From Scortum barcoo (Eukaryota; Chordata; Actinopteri; Centrarchiformes; Terapontidae), in assembly GCA_023238725.1 (NCBI GenBank), contig CM041548.1:15521752-15585751 (forward strand): 64,000 nucleotides of DNA, given 5' to 3'. Under the pieces are notes generated by a model. That model worked only from the letters and a program-made list of their open reading frames with translations, did no database searches and was not told the DNA's origin. Below are positions 1 through 10,793 of the stretch, piece by piece. Both the position numbers and the translations under genes were made by a program. Every line of letters starts with the position of its first letter. Positions within the stretch are counted from its first letter, which is position 1.

Positions 1-140
1 ATTTTTAATTCCTGTTTTGCTAACAATGCATACAAATTACACTACAGCAGTCAGAGCAACTAATGTAGCAAAACAAAGAGAGGCAAAAAATGCACAAATT
101 ATATTCTGGTTGGATCACTAGAACAAAGCCAGATACTCAC

Positions 141-1317
141 TTGATCTGATCTTTTTATAAAGGGGGACATCAGGCCTCTTGTAAAGCTGAAACACAAAAT
201 AAGAATGATTAAACACAAGCGGGTTTAAAGAAGAAGGAAATACTTATGTGAGCCTCCACTGGGGCTGTACCTTTTGAAACTAACTGTCAGTAATTTACTG
301 CGAGCATGGAAAAACCCTAAAAACACTTAGTGCACAAAATGATTGATCACCTGATCGTGTTTCCACAGCCATAAGATGTCGTAAGGCAACTGGAAATCAA
401 TGCGCTTCTGTCTCAGGTACTTCCCTGAAACAACAAAGCAGGGAAAATTTGGGGAGAGAAACCAAAATTGAAGTGTAAGTGAAGGAGGAAGGAAGTAATT
501 TTTGACCATATACATTAATCACAGTTATATTCATATACTGTGTAAATAAGAGGTTTGACCTCTTGATGATGAACAATTTGTGTTTTTCATCTTATCATAG
601 CTAAAAGTATAGGCCTGTCGTAAATGAAGAAAGACAGGTTCTGTTCCTAGAAACTGTTTTACTGAGTAATCTGGATGCTTTTCATGAGTGACCTTAGAAG
701 CCCTTCAATTCTGACTGAACTAAAAAGAGCAGTTGTGGCTTTCACACCACAAAACTCTGGCCTGTCTCATGAAGTTGGATTAGTCAGTGTTTTACCTCTG
801 CATATAGAAACATGACTGGTGTAATCTAACCTTTAACAGGACATGAAAACAGGTAGTAATTACATGCTCAAGTCCTGTACTTTATTAGGTACAGTGCCAA
901 GAAAAGTTAACTGGAGACTCACCAACATGTATGGGAGCTGGAAACAATCCATACTCATGTTCCCCAGGTATGTACTCCAGCTTCTCTTTCTTTAGCTGCA
1001 GGAGCTGACTCCGGGGGCTACAAGGTGGGGTACAGAAATATCAAAATGTCAAGGCAATTCATAAGCCCTACTCTAGCAGTGCACTGATACCTACACATAA
1101 AATTAAATATTGGAGGCAAAAGATTCAGGTTTTCCGAACTCACTCTTCAGTCTTGTACACGTCTGAGTAAAGTCCCGCCTTCTGGAACTTCTTCTTTGGC
1201 GGTCTGGCTGGTCTCTTCTCCCGTTGGCTGGTTATGGGCATGGGCGGCGCTTGTTCCCTTGAGACAGTGCCTGGGCGTTCCGGGGAGCAGTGGCCATCTG
1301 GCTTGTTTTCCACTGGG
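141..1317 (-). CDS. ash1l: ash1l exons 4-7 leading to the AWS/SET region
   Basis: Four short exons lie at 1317-1144, 1017-923, 424-351 and 186-141, with gtgagt or gtgatc donors. Together they read RPPKKKFQKAGLYSDVYKTEE, then LQLKKEKLEYIPGEHEYGLFPAP, then GKYLRQKRIDFQLPYDILW, then LYKRPDVPLYKKIRS. This is nearly the human sequence immediately before the AWS domain. The last exon ends in phase 1 (codon A|..). Introns of 500 nt or less between them show no other features. Confidence 0.93.
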
Positions 1318-4300
1318 CTAAAAATAGAACCATGACTTGGTTTCTACTGACTTAATAAATGTTTGTTTTTACATGCAAGAGGTGACTCCTAACATTAGCA
1401 CTTGGTGTTAATCTTCTCATGGCTGTGACTTTTGGGTATGACTGTTTGCTTACCCACGAAAGTGCTGAAGTTCGTCCTGGGTGAGCCAGCTTCTTCCTGT
1501 CCCAGGCCTAGGTCTCGCCACCAGATTGCCCAGGTTCTCCTCTCTGTCCGGCAATCGCTCTTCAGTCTCTTCTACCTCCCCGTCCTCTTCCTCCTCCTCT
1601 TCCTCCTCATCCCCATCTCTCTCCCAGTGCTTCCTCTTCTGGCTTTTTCTACGTTGGCCCTGCACTACTGACTCAATGGCATCTGTGACGGTGTCCCCCT
1701 CCCACGCCCTGCCCCCTGCTGGACGTTCACCCCCTCTATCCCTGTGCCGGGTCGGATTCAACTCGACCACTGGTGGTGGGGATGGCGGTGGGGAGGGTAA
1801 CGGGTGTTTCCTGGGACGTCCGGGGCCCCTCTTCTTCACCACGTTGTTTCCTGTGCGAGCCTGTCTCTGCAGCTTCTTGGCTCGCAGGATCTTGTTGACG
1901 TGGTGCAGGCTGTGTTTGGATGGCTGTGCCCGATGGGAGTGGTGAGGCAGAGAGGCATCCAGGCAACAGTCCTGAGAGGGGGAGAGGCAGGAGGAGGAAG
2001 CAGAGCCGTGGGAGTGAAAAAGAGAGGGTTGGTGATGGTGCTGCTGCCGGTGGTGCAAGGAACCTTCAGGCCCTTCGGAAGTCGAGAGGGCAACACCTCT
2101 TGTCTGGATACCTGATGACCCTAGTCGAAGACACAGAAAATTAATGCTTCATATGTAGCACCACATATATAAGCACACATACATTCTTAGCAAATGTTAG
2201 CATTTCTAAGTGGCATTAGGAGAGTCAACAATCACTCCTGCGACTGTCTTAACTATGTAGCGTTTTATTTTATACATATTTCTTTCTATCCATGCCCAAC
2301 ATTAAGCTGAATGACAAAGTAGTCTATCACTGATGGTCATTAATTACAACTTACAAGTTGGAGCTGAGGAAAAGACATTACAGTGGGATTACAGAGCTTC
2401 ACACCTCTAAAAAATCATTTATTAACACAGCATAAAAGATTAAGTTATCCCTACTAGGCTGGTATTTGTGACAAGAATTAAAGTGGCGACACGTACATAA
2501 AGTTATTACAAGTTTTCATTCATCCATTCACCATCTCTTAGCTGCTCTTCATTTTCTCTAACTCTCTCTTGACATCACTTTCCCTTCTCATACATACTTC
2601 TTCAAATCTCTCTTTCCTCATTTACATTATTCTTATATTTCACCCTTGTGTTCCACATGTTCCCCTTCCTACTTCACGTCCTTTGACATTACAAGCCTTT
2701 GCTTCACTTCCCACACATCTTCCTCTCTCCTCTTCCCGTCTTTTTCCCTCATTAACATTGTTCTCCCGTGCCTCTTCATTCCTACTTCCACCTTCACTTC
2801 CACTGCCTTTCCTGACCTTAGAAAACCCTTCTTCCTATATTTCTGCATTCTCAAATTCATCTCATTCAAACTCTAGTCTTCTAAGAACCATGACCATCTA
2901 TTCATTCACACTTAAAACTTCACTGGTCTATGGTCTACATTCATTGTCCTTTAACGTCTCCATTCTCTAATTGCCCCTCTTTCAGTCGACCAAAGAACAA
3001 GTGTTATTCCTAAGAACTGCTCTTCACTCTTTCACTTTTTCTGGCAGAAGTTATCCATTTAAATTATTTTGAACAGTCAGGCCACAGATTCAAAAGAATA
3101 CTAAATATTGCAAACATGCCTGAACACTTGGATGAAGTGGATAAGAACATGCAAATTAGCAATTGTGAAAGACTGACTCATTAAAAATATTTATTCAGAG
3201 GCTCAGTGAAAGAGGGTTGCCCTTTGTCCAGTGACCCACAAAGATTAACCACAGTGACATCAGGGAGCCCACAAGTCATCAGCTAAGACAAAAGGGTCAA
3301 AAGTTGCACCAACAATTAACAAGCTTATCTGATTTAACCACATTGTGATGAGTTATCATGCAATGTGTGGCACACATTCCAATAGCCAGTGTTTGGGCAT
3401 GGCTTAGTTAACAGCAGTTGGTGGAAACAAACATTTTTTTTGTATTTTCTTCTGTTGACTTGTAAACACCTTATCCTCCCCTTATCACCCCCCCACCACC
3501 CACCACCACACACGCACGCACACATCCCTCTCTACCCCGCACTCTTCTGTCAGCATGCATCTATCTTCTTCCATCAATTCCCACATGTCTTGTGTGCCAG
3601 CCTGGTCCCCACCCTTGGCCTCTTCTACCTTGCCGGTGCAGTCTGTGACCGCTGTGTGACCCCAAGTCCTGAGCTCTAATCCAGGATTACCCTGGCGTGG
3701 TCTGAACTGCACCGCTGCTGCCTAAATGGGAACTTTAGAGCTTCCCATTTCACTTACTAACACGCACATAAACATTAGGTAACATACAAATACCCACCCT
3801 ATAACTGTTCACACACACACACAGACACACAAGCACATTAGTATTAGTCGGACTCACACTCCTGACGAAAGACTGTTGCTGAGGCGCTGTTTCTTACATC
3901 AGCAACCTGAGCTCAGCCCAGGTGCTGGGTGAACTGAAGGAGAGGACTAGGCCTCACATTGTGGGCTTTTGAGGGAAATGTCTACTAAATATAGCATGTT
4001 AACAAAACACTCCACCCCTTTAGCTCTGGCAGGAATGCTATATCAACCGTGGCCAACTGCGGCCATGCACACTCACAGAAGAGCCACTTTAAGTCATTAC
4101 ACATGCTTTTTTTTTGCCAAGCCTGTAACCACTAGTAAGAGCTACCAAATATCAGACGGTGTATGCATACGGGATGTCACTGCGTCTTTCAAAAGGCCTT
4201 TTTTCACTAAAATAAGTGGCCCATTTCACTTGGTATTTTCTTTAAACAGATGGGGGACAGCTGAGAGGGCTACAGAGGCAAAACAGATCATTTTCCAGCA

Positions 4301-7300
4301 TTGTTTGATCTAACCACGACTGAGATATGGACGGTTATCGTTGTAACCACTCAGCTCTGTGAGGGATTTTCAAGAGACACACAGGCTTCACTCAGAAGAG
4401 ATCAAGCAAGATTTGAGAGCCCCTCTTGCTGTGCCATATGGCAGTGCAGGAAAGGGTTATTTGCCCAAATACATAGTCCTGGAATCAGCGCTGGATCTAA
4501 TTGATTGCACACTGTGCCAAATTCACCATAGCTGTGCCAGGCATTAAAGCTCATCAGACGTCAGCCAATCATACTCAGGCACTGGATTCCTAATACAACT
4601 GCATCAGAACTATTTCTGGAAAATGAATTTGGTGCACAACTGACTCCAGTAACCTTTGACAATGCCAAATTTAATTTGGGTCAAATGATTTCTGTGCTGA
4701 TGAGCTCATTAAACTCAAAAGCTTATAGGGCTACGTGGATGTATGGTATTCAATGCAGTGAAATGCCTATACAATTTTAAATAACTATACAAATACTGCT
4801 GTATCTTGTATATCAGTTTATTGGTGGATTATCTGCTGTAGCAACTCCACACACCCCTTTACATTTAATTTAACAAAATTTGACTTACCTAACTCTCTCC
4901 TTTCTGCTGATGTTGGGCGGTCCTTCCTCATCGGCCGGTCCATGCCATGGGAGAAGCTGGAGCTCTCTGCAACAGCCTCAGTCTTTCTGTTCCTGCCGCC
5001 CTTCAGCATGGTGCGGGTGAGAGCAGAGGCAAACAGATTTGTAAGGTTTGGAGAGTCCCGGGCTCCGGGCTCTACATCCTCTGTGGGGGTGAGAGGCTCC
5101 TCGTCCTCACTGTCTGAGCAGCCTGCTGGGTCTTCAGCCCGTCCGTCTGAGAAGGGACCCTGGCCAGGCGCCACATGACCCCGTGAGAGCTTAGAGTAGT
5201 CTGTCTTCGAGCTGCCCATCCTGAACCAGGATTCTACTGGGTGGTGGCCTTTTGAGCTGCTACCAAGCGCTAGCCTGGAGGGGCCTAGACAGGACATGGA
5301 GCTCTCTTTGCGCTTGTACCTTTCTGCAGATGAGGATGAGGAAGAAGAAGGGGAGTTGGCAGAAGTAGCAGCAGGTTGCTTGCTGGCACCAATGCTGGAG
5401 GTGTCTCGTCCAAAGCGGCATCGTTGTAAAGACTCGGCCATTCCTAAACTGCCAACTCGCTCTCCTTTCCCTGATGCTCCGCTGTCAGAAATCCCTGCAC
5501 TAGCCCGGCTCCCTGATCCTCCCCTTGCGGCTTCCTCCCTGTCGTCCTCGGCACAGCGCTCTCTGTGTTTGTGTCTGTGTTTGTGTTTGTGGTGCCAGTT
5601 GAATGAAAGCTCAGAGGACATAGGGGGGTACAGGACAGGGGACCTTCCTCCTCCCAGGTACTCCTGCCTAAGCAGCTTATGTTTTTTCTTGTGAAATTTC
5701 GAGGGGTTCAGCAGGAGATGTGAGGGGTGGTGATGATGCATATAAGATGTGGGGGGAGGAGGAGGGAAAGACGGTGAGTGATGAGAGTGGTGGGATGGGG
5801 CTGTGTGGGGTGACTGGTGGTGAGGGTGGGGATACAGAGCACTAGCTGGAGGATAGCCTCTGTAATAGCCTAACCCCAGGGGCCCAGAGGAGTAGGGAAC
5901 GCTGTAGGAGGGGTGGTAGAAGCCTCCACTTGAGAGTGGAAATCCCAGCCCAGGTACAAAGGGAACCTCAGACATGGACTCCCTCAGTTTGGGAGGCCGT
6001 CCCCGTTTCTTCTTCATGTCTGGTTTACGAACATAGTGCAATGGATCACAGGAGTATGCAGGATGGGAGTAGAAGCTGCCGAAGTTAACCCTGAAGATTG
6101 TAGGCAGGAGGTCCCTGTGGACATAATGATGTGGAGGAAGGCCACCTGTGCCTCCTAAGCCACCACTGGCCCTGCTCCCCACTCCTGGCACTCTACTTGT
6201 TCCTGCTGCTATGCCTATCCCACTGCCGAGCCGGTGCCCTGTGGTGCGGTGTGCTATCCGTATTTCACTAAGTCTCACAACAATCTCATCCAGCTCAGCA
6301 AGAAAGTCTGGGTCATGCCTCCGGGAGCGCAGCTGCAAGTACTTCTTCTTGCGTTTTCTTTTCTGTCTCTTTAGCTTGTCATAGCCAGGACATCCGTGGC
6401 TGCGGCGTTTACACTTGTGCTTATGTTTCTCCTTGTGCCCCATTAAGGAGGAGGCGGGAGCTGCTGGGTGTGGTCTCCGGGGATCAGGTGAAGACCTTGT
6501 CCCGTGGGGTGATGGAGAGGGTGAGGGATGTTCCATAAGCACAGCGGAGTGCCGCCGCCTGCCTCTGGAATTAAGGCCGACCCCTGGACCCATAGCTGAA
6601 CTGATGACGCCTGGCATTAATAATCCACTGCCCATCCCGGGCGGCATCCCAATTGCACCCAAGCCACCCGCTCCTCCAGCTTTCTCACCGCGGTCAGAGG
6701 TGCTGTTGTTGTCTGTTCCTATACCACTGTCACTGGGCACTGTCTCCTCGCTGTGTGACTCACTGACTGGTGACGGAGTGGCTTCTTTTAGCTCACTCAG
6801 GGGGGCAGGGGAGGTGGGATGCAGCGGCCTGGGAGGGGAAAGCTTATGATAATGGTAGTGCTGCCTATAATGATGGTGGTGGTGATGGTATCCACGGCAA
6901 GATGACTTTTTCTGGGAAGCTGCTGTGGCCATAGATGATGACGATGAGCCCAGCCCTGGGTTGCGAGGATTAGGGGCCGAAAAGGTTGGGGGAGGGAATG
7001 AGAATGTACTGTGGCTATGATGGGGGTTAGAATAGTGAGAGTGACCTGCAAAGTGCACTGAGCCTGGCTCCACAAAGCTGGCATCGCTGATGGGACTGTG
7101 GCCTCCACTAGACTGTGAGAGGGAGGGGGAGGGAAAGACCTCTGAAGAGGAGAGCTGGTGCTGTTGCTGGGACTGTGATTGATGGTGATGAAGAGGGGAA
7201 GTGGTGTTTGGGGATAGGAAAGGTTCTGGTGGTGGTGTTGTGGCTGTGGCATTACTCACTGCTTTTGGTTTACGGCCTCTCCTCTTACCCATGTATATTG

Positions 7301-10300
7301 TGCCCTTTTTACTGACATTAATTTGTGGCCCTAGTTTCCCCCCAAAAGAGGCAGCAAGGGAGGACAATGATTGGGTTGCAGCTTCCACAGAGCCAACCAC
7401 CCCACTAGCGGTGCCTTTAGGGGAGTCCTCTGTTCTTGGGCCTAACAGGATTTGACTGAGAATACGCTTCCGTTTCATACTTTTCATCTTATTGATTTTG
7501 CCTATAATAGTTTTCATGATAAGCTGCCCATTTCCTTTGCTAATGAACCGTTTGTCTCCCATGTCCCCTGCCTCTGGAGCCAACGTGGGGGGCTGGCCCT
7601 CCTGGGGTAAGGTAGGGGGAAGGCGCTTAGGACGTCCACGTTTTCTAGGCATAGGTTTAGGGGGGTTAAGATCCACCTCTGGGTGAAGAACTGGGGGGTC
7701 CTGCTCTTCTTTGGACTTCAGTAAAGATGAAAAGACTTTGGAGGGCGCCAGTTTGTTAGGAAGGCACCCACGGGCCGGTGCGTCGAGCCTTGGCATTTTA
7801 GACTTTGGCCTTCCCCTTTTCTTAGGCTGCGGTGGGAAGAGCTGTGAAGCTGGATTTTGTGGCACAGAATTTGGTTTGACCTTATTCGGGTTGGGAGGCC
7901 TGCCCACAGGTCTTTTAACTGGCGGCGACGGTGTTTCCAAGCTTGAAGATAAAGGCATGGTGGTTTTGCTTTGATCAAAGGGACTGTCCTGGCCTGGTCT
8001 TTGACCCTGCGTCTTGTTCATAACACGGCTCCAGCGGGGTTTCCTTCCCCTGCGTTTCTTAAGGGGTTTGCTGTCCTGCTCTGCAGGAGAGTCTAGGGAT
8101 GAATCAGGAGAATCGTCTCTAAGAGGTGTCTGTGGACTTTCCTCGCCATCTGGCTCTGGTGAAGAAGATGCCCTTTGCCTTATGGTCTCAGGGGGACTGC
8201 TAGTCCGGCCAGGTCGGCTACTATCCCTGTTGGGACTGCGCTTATTCGGACTAGAGCTCTTTCCTCTCTCCACACGCAGTAACTGATTACTAGCCCCTTT
8301 GTCTTTTCCTTCTGGCTTTCCTGTTCCTGTTGGAAGAGGGCACTTGGTTAAGTCTCTGGGGCTGTCCCTGTCCTGCTCCATCTCACTTGCACTGCTTTCC
8401 TCTGCCAAAGCAGGACTCTCTCGTGCATGGTGTCCTTGTGAGGGAGCGGGGGAGCCCAAGTGACTCACTGCACTCACCGTCCTCTGCTCAGCTGAAGTGG
8501 TGGAAGAGGATGAAATGGGGCACGATGGTGATGTTGTACTGTGGGGTAGGCAGTGAGTTGGGCGTGACTGTGGCTTAGAAATGCTACTGTTGCTGTTGTC
8601 ATTGTTGCTGTCCTTTGACATGGCTGACAGGCGGTTATTGCCATAGGTGAGTGCTGGGCTGCTGCTGCGACTACTGCTGTTGCTGCTGTTTATGTTGATA
8701 CTGTTGCTGATGTTGTTACCACTGCTGCTACTGGCTTTCCCGCCTCCTTCTGTGTCCTCCTTCCTCAGCGGTGTCAGGCTGGACAAATTTTCCATTATAC
8801 TGTCTTTGTTCCTGGAACCATAGGGCCGACCAGGTGGCCGTGATACAGGAGGTGGTGGAGAAAGGTGTACTATTCTTGAATATGTGTTCCTATTGGCCAT
8901 AGCCCTGTCTCGTTGCTTGGCTGTGGGGGCCATAAAGCCTGAGCTTGGGAGAGGAGGAGCGGGGTCAATCTTTGTGGGTTTGGCTGGCTTAGGTGTCTTT
9001 GATGGTGGGCAAGTCGCTATGAGTTGAGCTAATTTCTCAGTGACTGTGGGTGCTCCCCAACTTTGACCACTCTTGTCCTTGTCTCTCTGACTTTCAGTGC
9101 TGTAAGTGTACTGAGGAGGTTTAACACCTTCAAAGCTGGGTTCTTTTGATGCAGGTAGTGGTGGAGAAGGTGAAGATGTCCTTGGGTTGGGTTGTGGAGT
9201 CGGTGTTTTCTTCCCAGAGGGATGCGTTTTGCTGTCTGGTGGAGGGCGATGAAGGTTAAGGGGCCGGTCAGAAGTTGTGGTGGCTGCTTTAGTGTCTGAC
9301 TTTGTATCAGACTTGCAATCCATCTTTGGTGAACCCTGAAAAAAAAAAAGATAGCAAGTGATTAATAAAAACTAATAGGTGGCAACTGAGCAATGATTAT
9401 TACATTTAAGAAATACACAGCCTAATTTTTAAATTATGTGAATACATATACATAGATTTGTCTTGAACCACTTGATTATATTTTAAAGTAATGTACTGAA
9501 GTACTATGCTAATATCTAATGACAAATTTAAGAGGAATGTTGCTAAATTAAGAGCAGCTATGGTGTTAATGCCACTGAACATAAAACATCTGGCCAGAGA
9601 ACGCCCCAGCTAAAAGTGCTATCAATAAAACTATCAATTAGAAATAGATTTCTATACCCCTTTACAAACTGCAATTCATTGATGAGATTTTCTGTCCAAT
9701 GCTGCTTCCCGGGCATGCCCATGGGGGAAGTTACACTCAACTCAATAACGCTTATCAGGGTCAGATTGGGGACACAGAGGGAGAGCGAGTGAGAGGGGTC
9801 GCACAGGGGAGGAGAGGGAAGGGGAGGAGAGTGAAGGGGAAGAAGGGGTGGAGAGGACATGACCAGGCAGAGACAGAGGGTAGACGACACAGACAGCGGG
9901 AGATTGGAGGGGGTGGTGCGTGATGAATAGTGACAGGCCAATAGAGAACACAAAGAAAACTAAAGAACAATTTATGCTCTGCTCTTTATCTGTTCAATAA
10001 CATGGGGATTACTCGGGTAACCCTGTTGCAGACTACTGCCTCGCTGACGACTGACTTAGGAAGTGGGGTAAGTGTACAACAAGTATGTACACAAAATAAA
10101 TAGAATACTTTGAAGAACATGCTGGCTGTCATTACCGACTGTTCACATTTAGCTGTGAAACGTTTGTAATGTGACATTGTCCTCTCTCCTTACCCTCTTT
10201 GCTGGAGCGCTCCCATTCACTTGGGAGGGTGACAGCATGGTAGTGCTGGCAGTAGGAGGAGCAGGAGGAGGTGGTGTAGGAGCTTTAGCAGAGGGGTTTA

Positions 10301-10793
10301 ATGAAGATGACGGTACTGGTCTGTTGACACTGGGGCTCTTCTCCTTCTCCTTTTCCCTGCCATGTGAACTCTGGGTCTGACTGCCCGCCCCGTCACTTGT
10401 AGCCCCTGCGCGGTTTCCACGAGCGCCACCTCCTCCACGCCCCGTATGCCTCACAGTGGCCCTGAATGCTGGTCGGCACACGTAGTTCTCCAGGATCTTA
10501 GGGGGCTTTTTCATGCGCTTGGCTTGAAGGCCAATCTTGAGTTTGACATTGCCCTCAGAGAGGCTGCTCTCTTTGATGGAGAAATGGGACTGGTCACCGC
10601 TGGCACCTCCTGGCCCACTTACTCCTGCCCCTCCAGTGGAGGCGGCAGCAGCTCCCTCCTTCTCTCTGTCTCTCTTCTTCTCCTCATCTTCTTCTTTTTT
10701 CCCACCCCCTCCATCCTTCTCTCGCTCCCCTGTGGGAGTACCTGAGAGAAGTGGGGGTGGAGTTGCAGTTCCCCCCTGAATCTTCGGATCCAT
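141..10793 (-). CDS. ash1l: ASH1L histone-lysine N-methyltransferase, N-terminal part (3' exons outside window)
   Basis: ASH1L is a Trithorax-group nuclear methyltransferase that places H3K36 dimethylation and keeps developmental genes active. Seven coding exons can be joined on the minus strand: 10793-10194, 9335-4889, 2111-1454, 1317-1144, 1017-923, 424-351 and 186-141. Every junction has GT-AG ends and compatible phase, giving about 2031 residues. Landmarks matching vertebrate ASH1L are LKIGLQAKR..KKPP..LENYVCRPA near residue 80-110, SVTEKLAQLIATCPPSK-like sequence, GIGTDNNSTSDR, the EKHKHKCKRR block, HVNKILRAKKLQRQARTGNN, and KYLRQKRIDFQLPYDILW at the end. About eight AT-hook-like GRP/GRKP cores are scattered through it. 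The open frame over 4.4 kb shows no damage. The start at 10793 matches the human MDP start. AWS, SET, bromo, PHD and BAH domains are expected further left and are not seen here. Confidence 0.96.
1454..2111 (-). CDS. ash1l: ash1l exon 3, basic AT-hook region
   Basis: The acceptor is at 2112 (tcatcag) and the donor gtaagc starts at 1453. The exon is entered in phase 1 and left in phase 2. It encodes a His/Ser-rich segment, then the conserved HVNKILRAKKLQRQARTGNN block followed by an AT-hook (KKRGPGRPRK), then TVTDAIESVVQ, which resembles the human TVTDVIEAVVQ, and a Glu/Asp run. It is much shorter than the corresponding human region upstream of the HVNKIL block, so the protein is either reduced there or a small exon was missed. 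Confidence 0.88.
2112..4888 (-). other. ash1l intron, no gene
   Basis: A 2.8 kb intron between the giant exon and exon 3. About 2520-2990 is markedly pyrimidine-rich on the plus strand, and its long open frames are compositional. A short C/CA-rich patch lies near 3488-3535 and a CA stretch near 3810-3835. No exon could be recognised. Confidence 0.7.
4889..9335 (-). CDS. ash1l: ash1l giant internal exon (4447 nt)
   Basis: A single uninterrupted exon of 4447 nt follows a tttcag acceptor at 9336 and ends at a gtaagt donor at 4888. It corresponds to the very large exon of mammalian ASH1L. The frame runs through GGT TCA CCA AAG into the methionine at 9323, so that methionine is internal. Visible features include poly-Ser and Asn/Ser runs near 8580-8740, His-rich tracts near 6840-6900 and 5700-5840, Lys/Arg-rich basic patches near 6330-6430, and AT-hook-like cores at about 8830, 8045, 7900, 7810, 7640, 7280 and 6000. 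Most of the exon is predicted disordered; the conserved islands match the human protein in order. Confidence 0.94.
9336..10193 (-). other. ash1l intron, no gene
   Basis: An 858-nt intron between the first two coding exons. The region 9770-9915 is purine-rich (GAGA/GGGA) on the plus strand. Nothing else stands out. Confidence 0.65.
10194..10793 (-). CDS. ash1l: ash1l first coding exon
   Basis: This exon encodes 200 residues and ends in phase 0 at AAG AGG before a gtaagg donor at 10193. It begins with MDPKIQGG and contains a Lys/Glu-rich charged stretch, then the strongly conserved block with SEGNVKLKIGLQAKR and ENYVCRPA, which identifies the gene. The remainder is low-complexity Ser/Pro/Gly sequence. 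I chose the ATG at 10793 because the human protein also starts MDP at the equivalent distance before that block. No upstream coding exon is needed. Confidence 0.92.

Noticed and set aside
1432..2144. Several plus-strand open frames of 70-154 codons
   Set aside because: They are shadows of ash1l exon 3 on the minus strand, which has clear homology and splice sites.
6840..6900. His-codon run as a possible microsatellite-driven expansion in ash1l
   Set aside because: The run is mixed CAT/CAC and lies in a generally His-rich low-complexity region. There is no pure triplet expansion to suggest instability.
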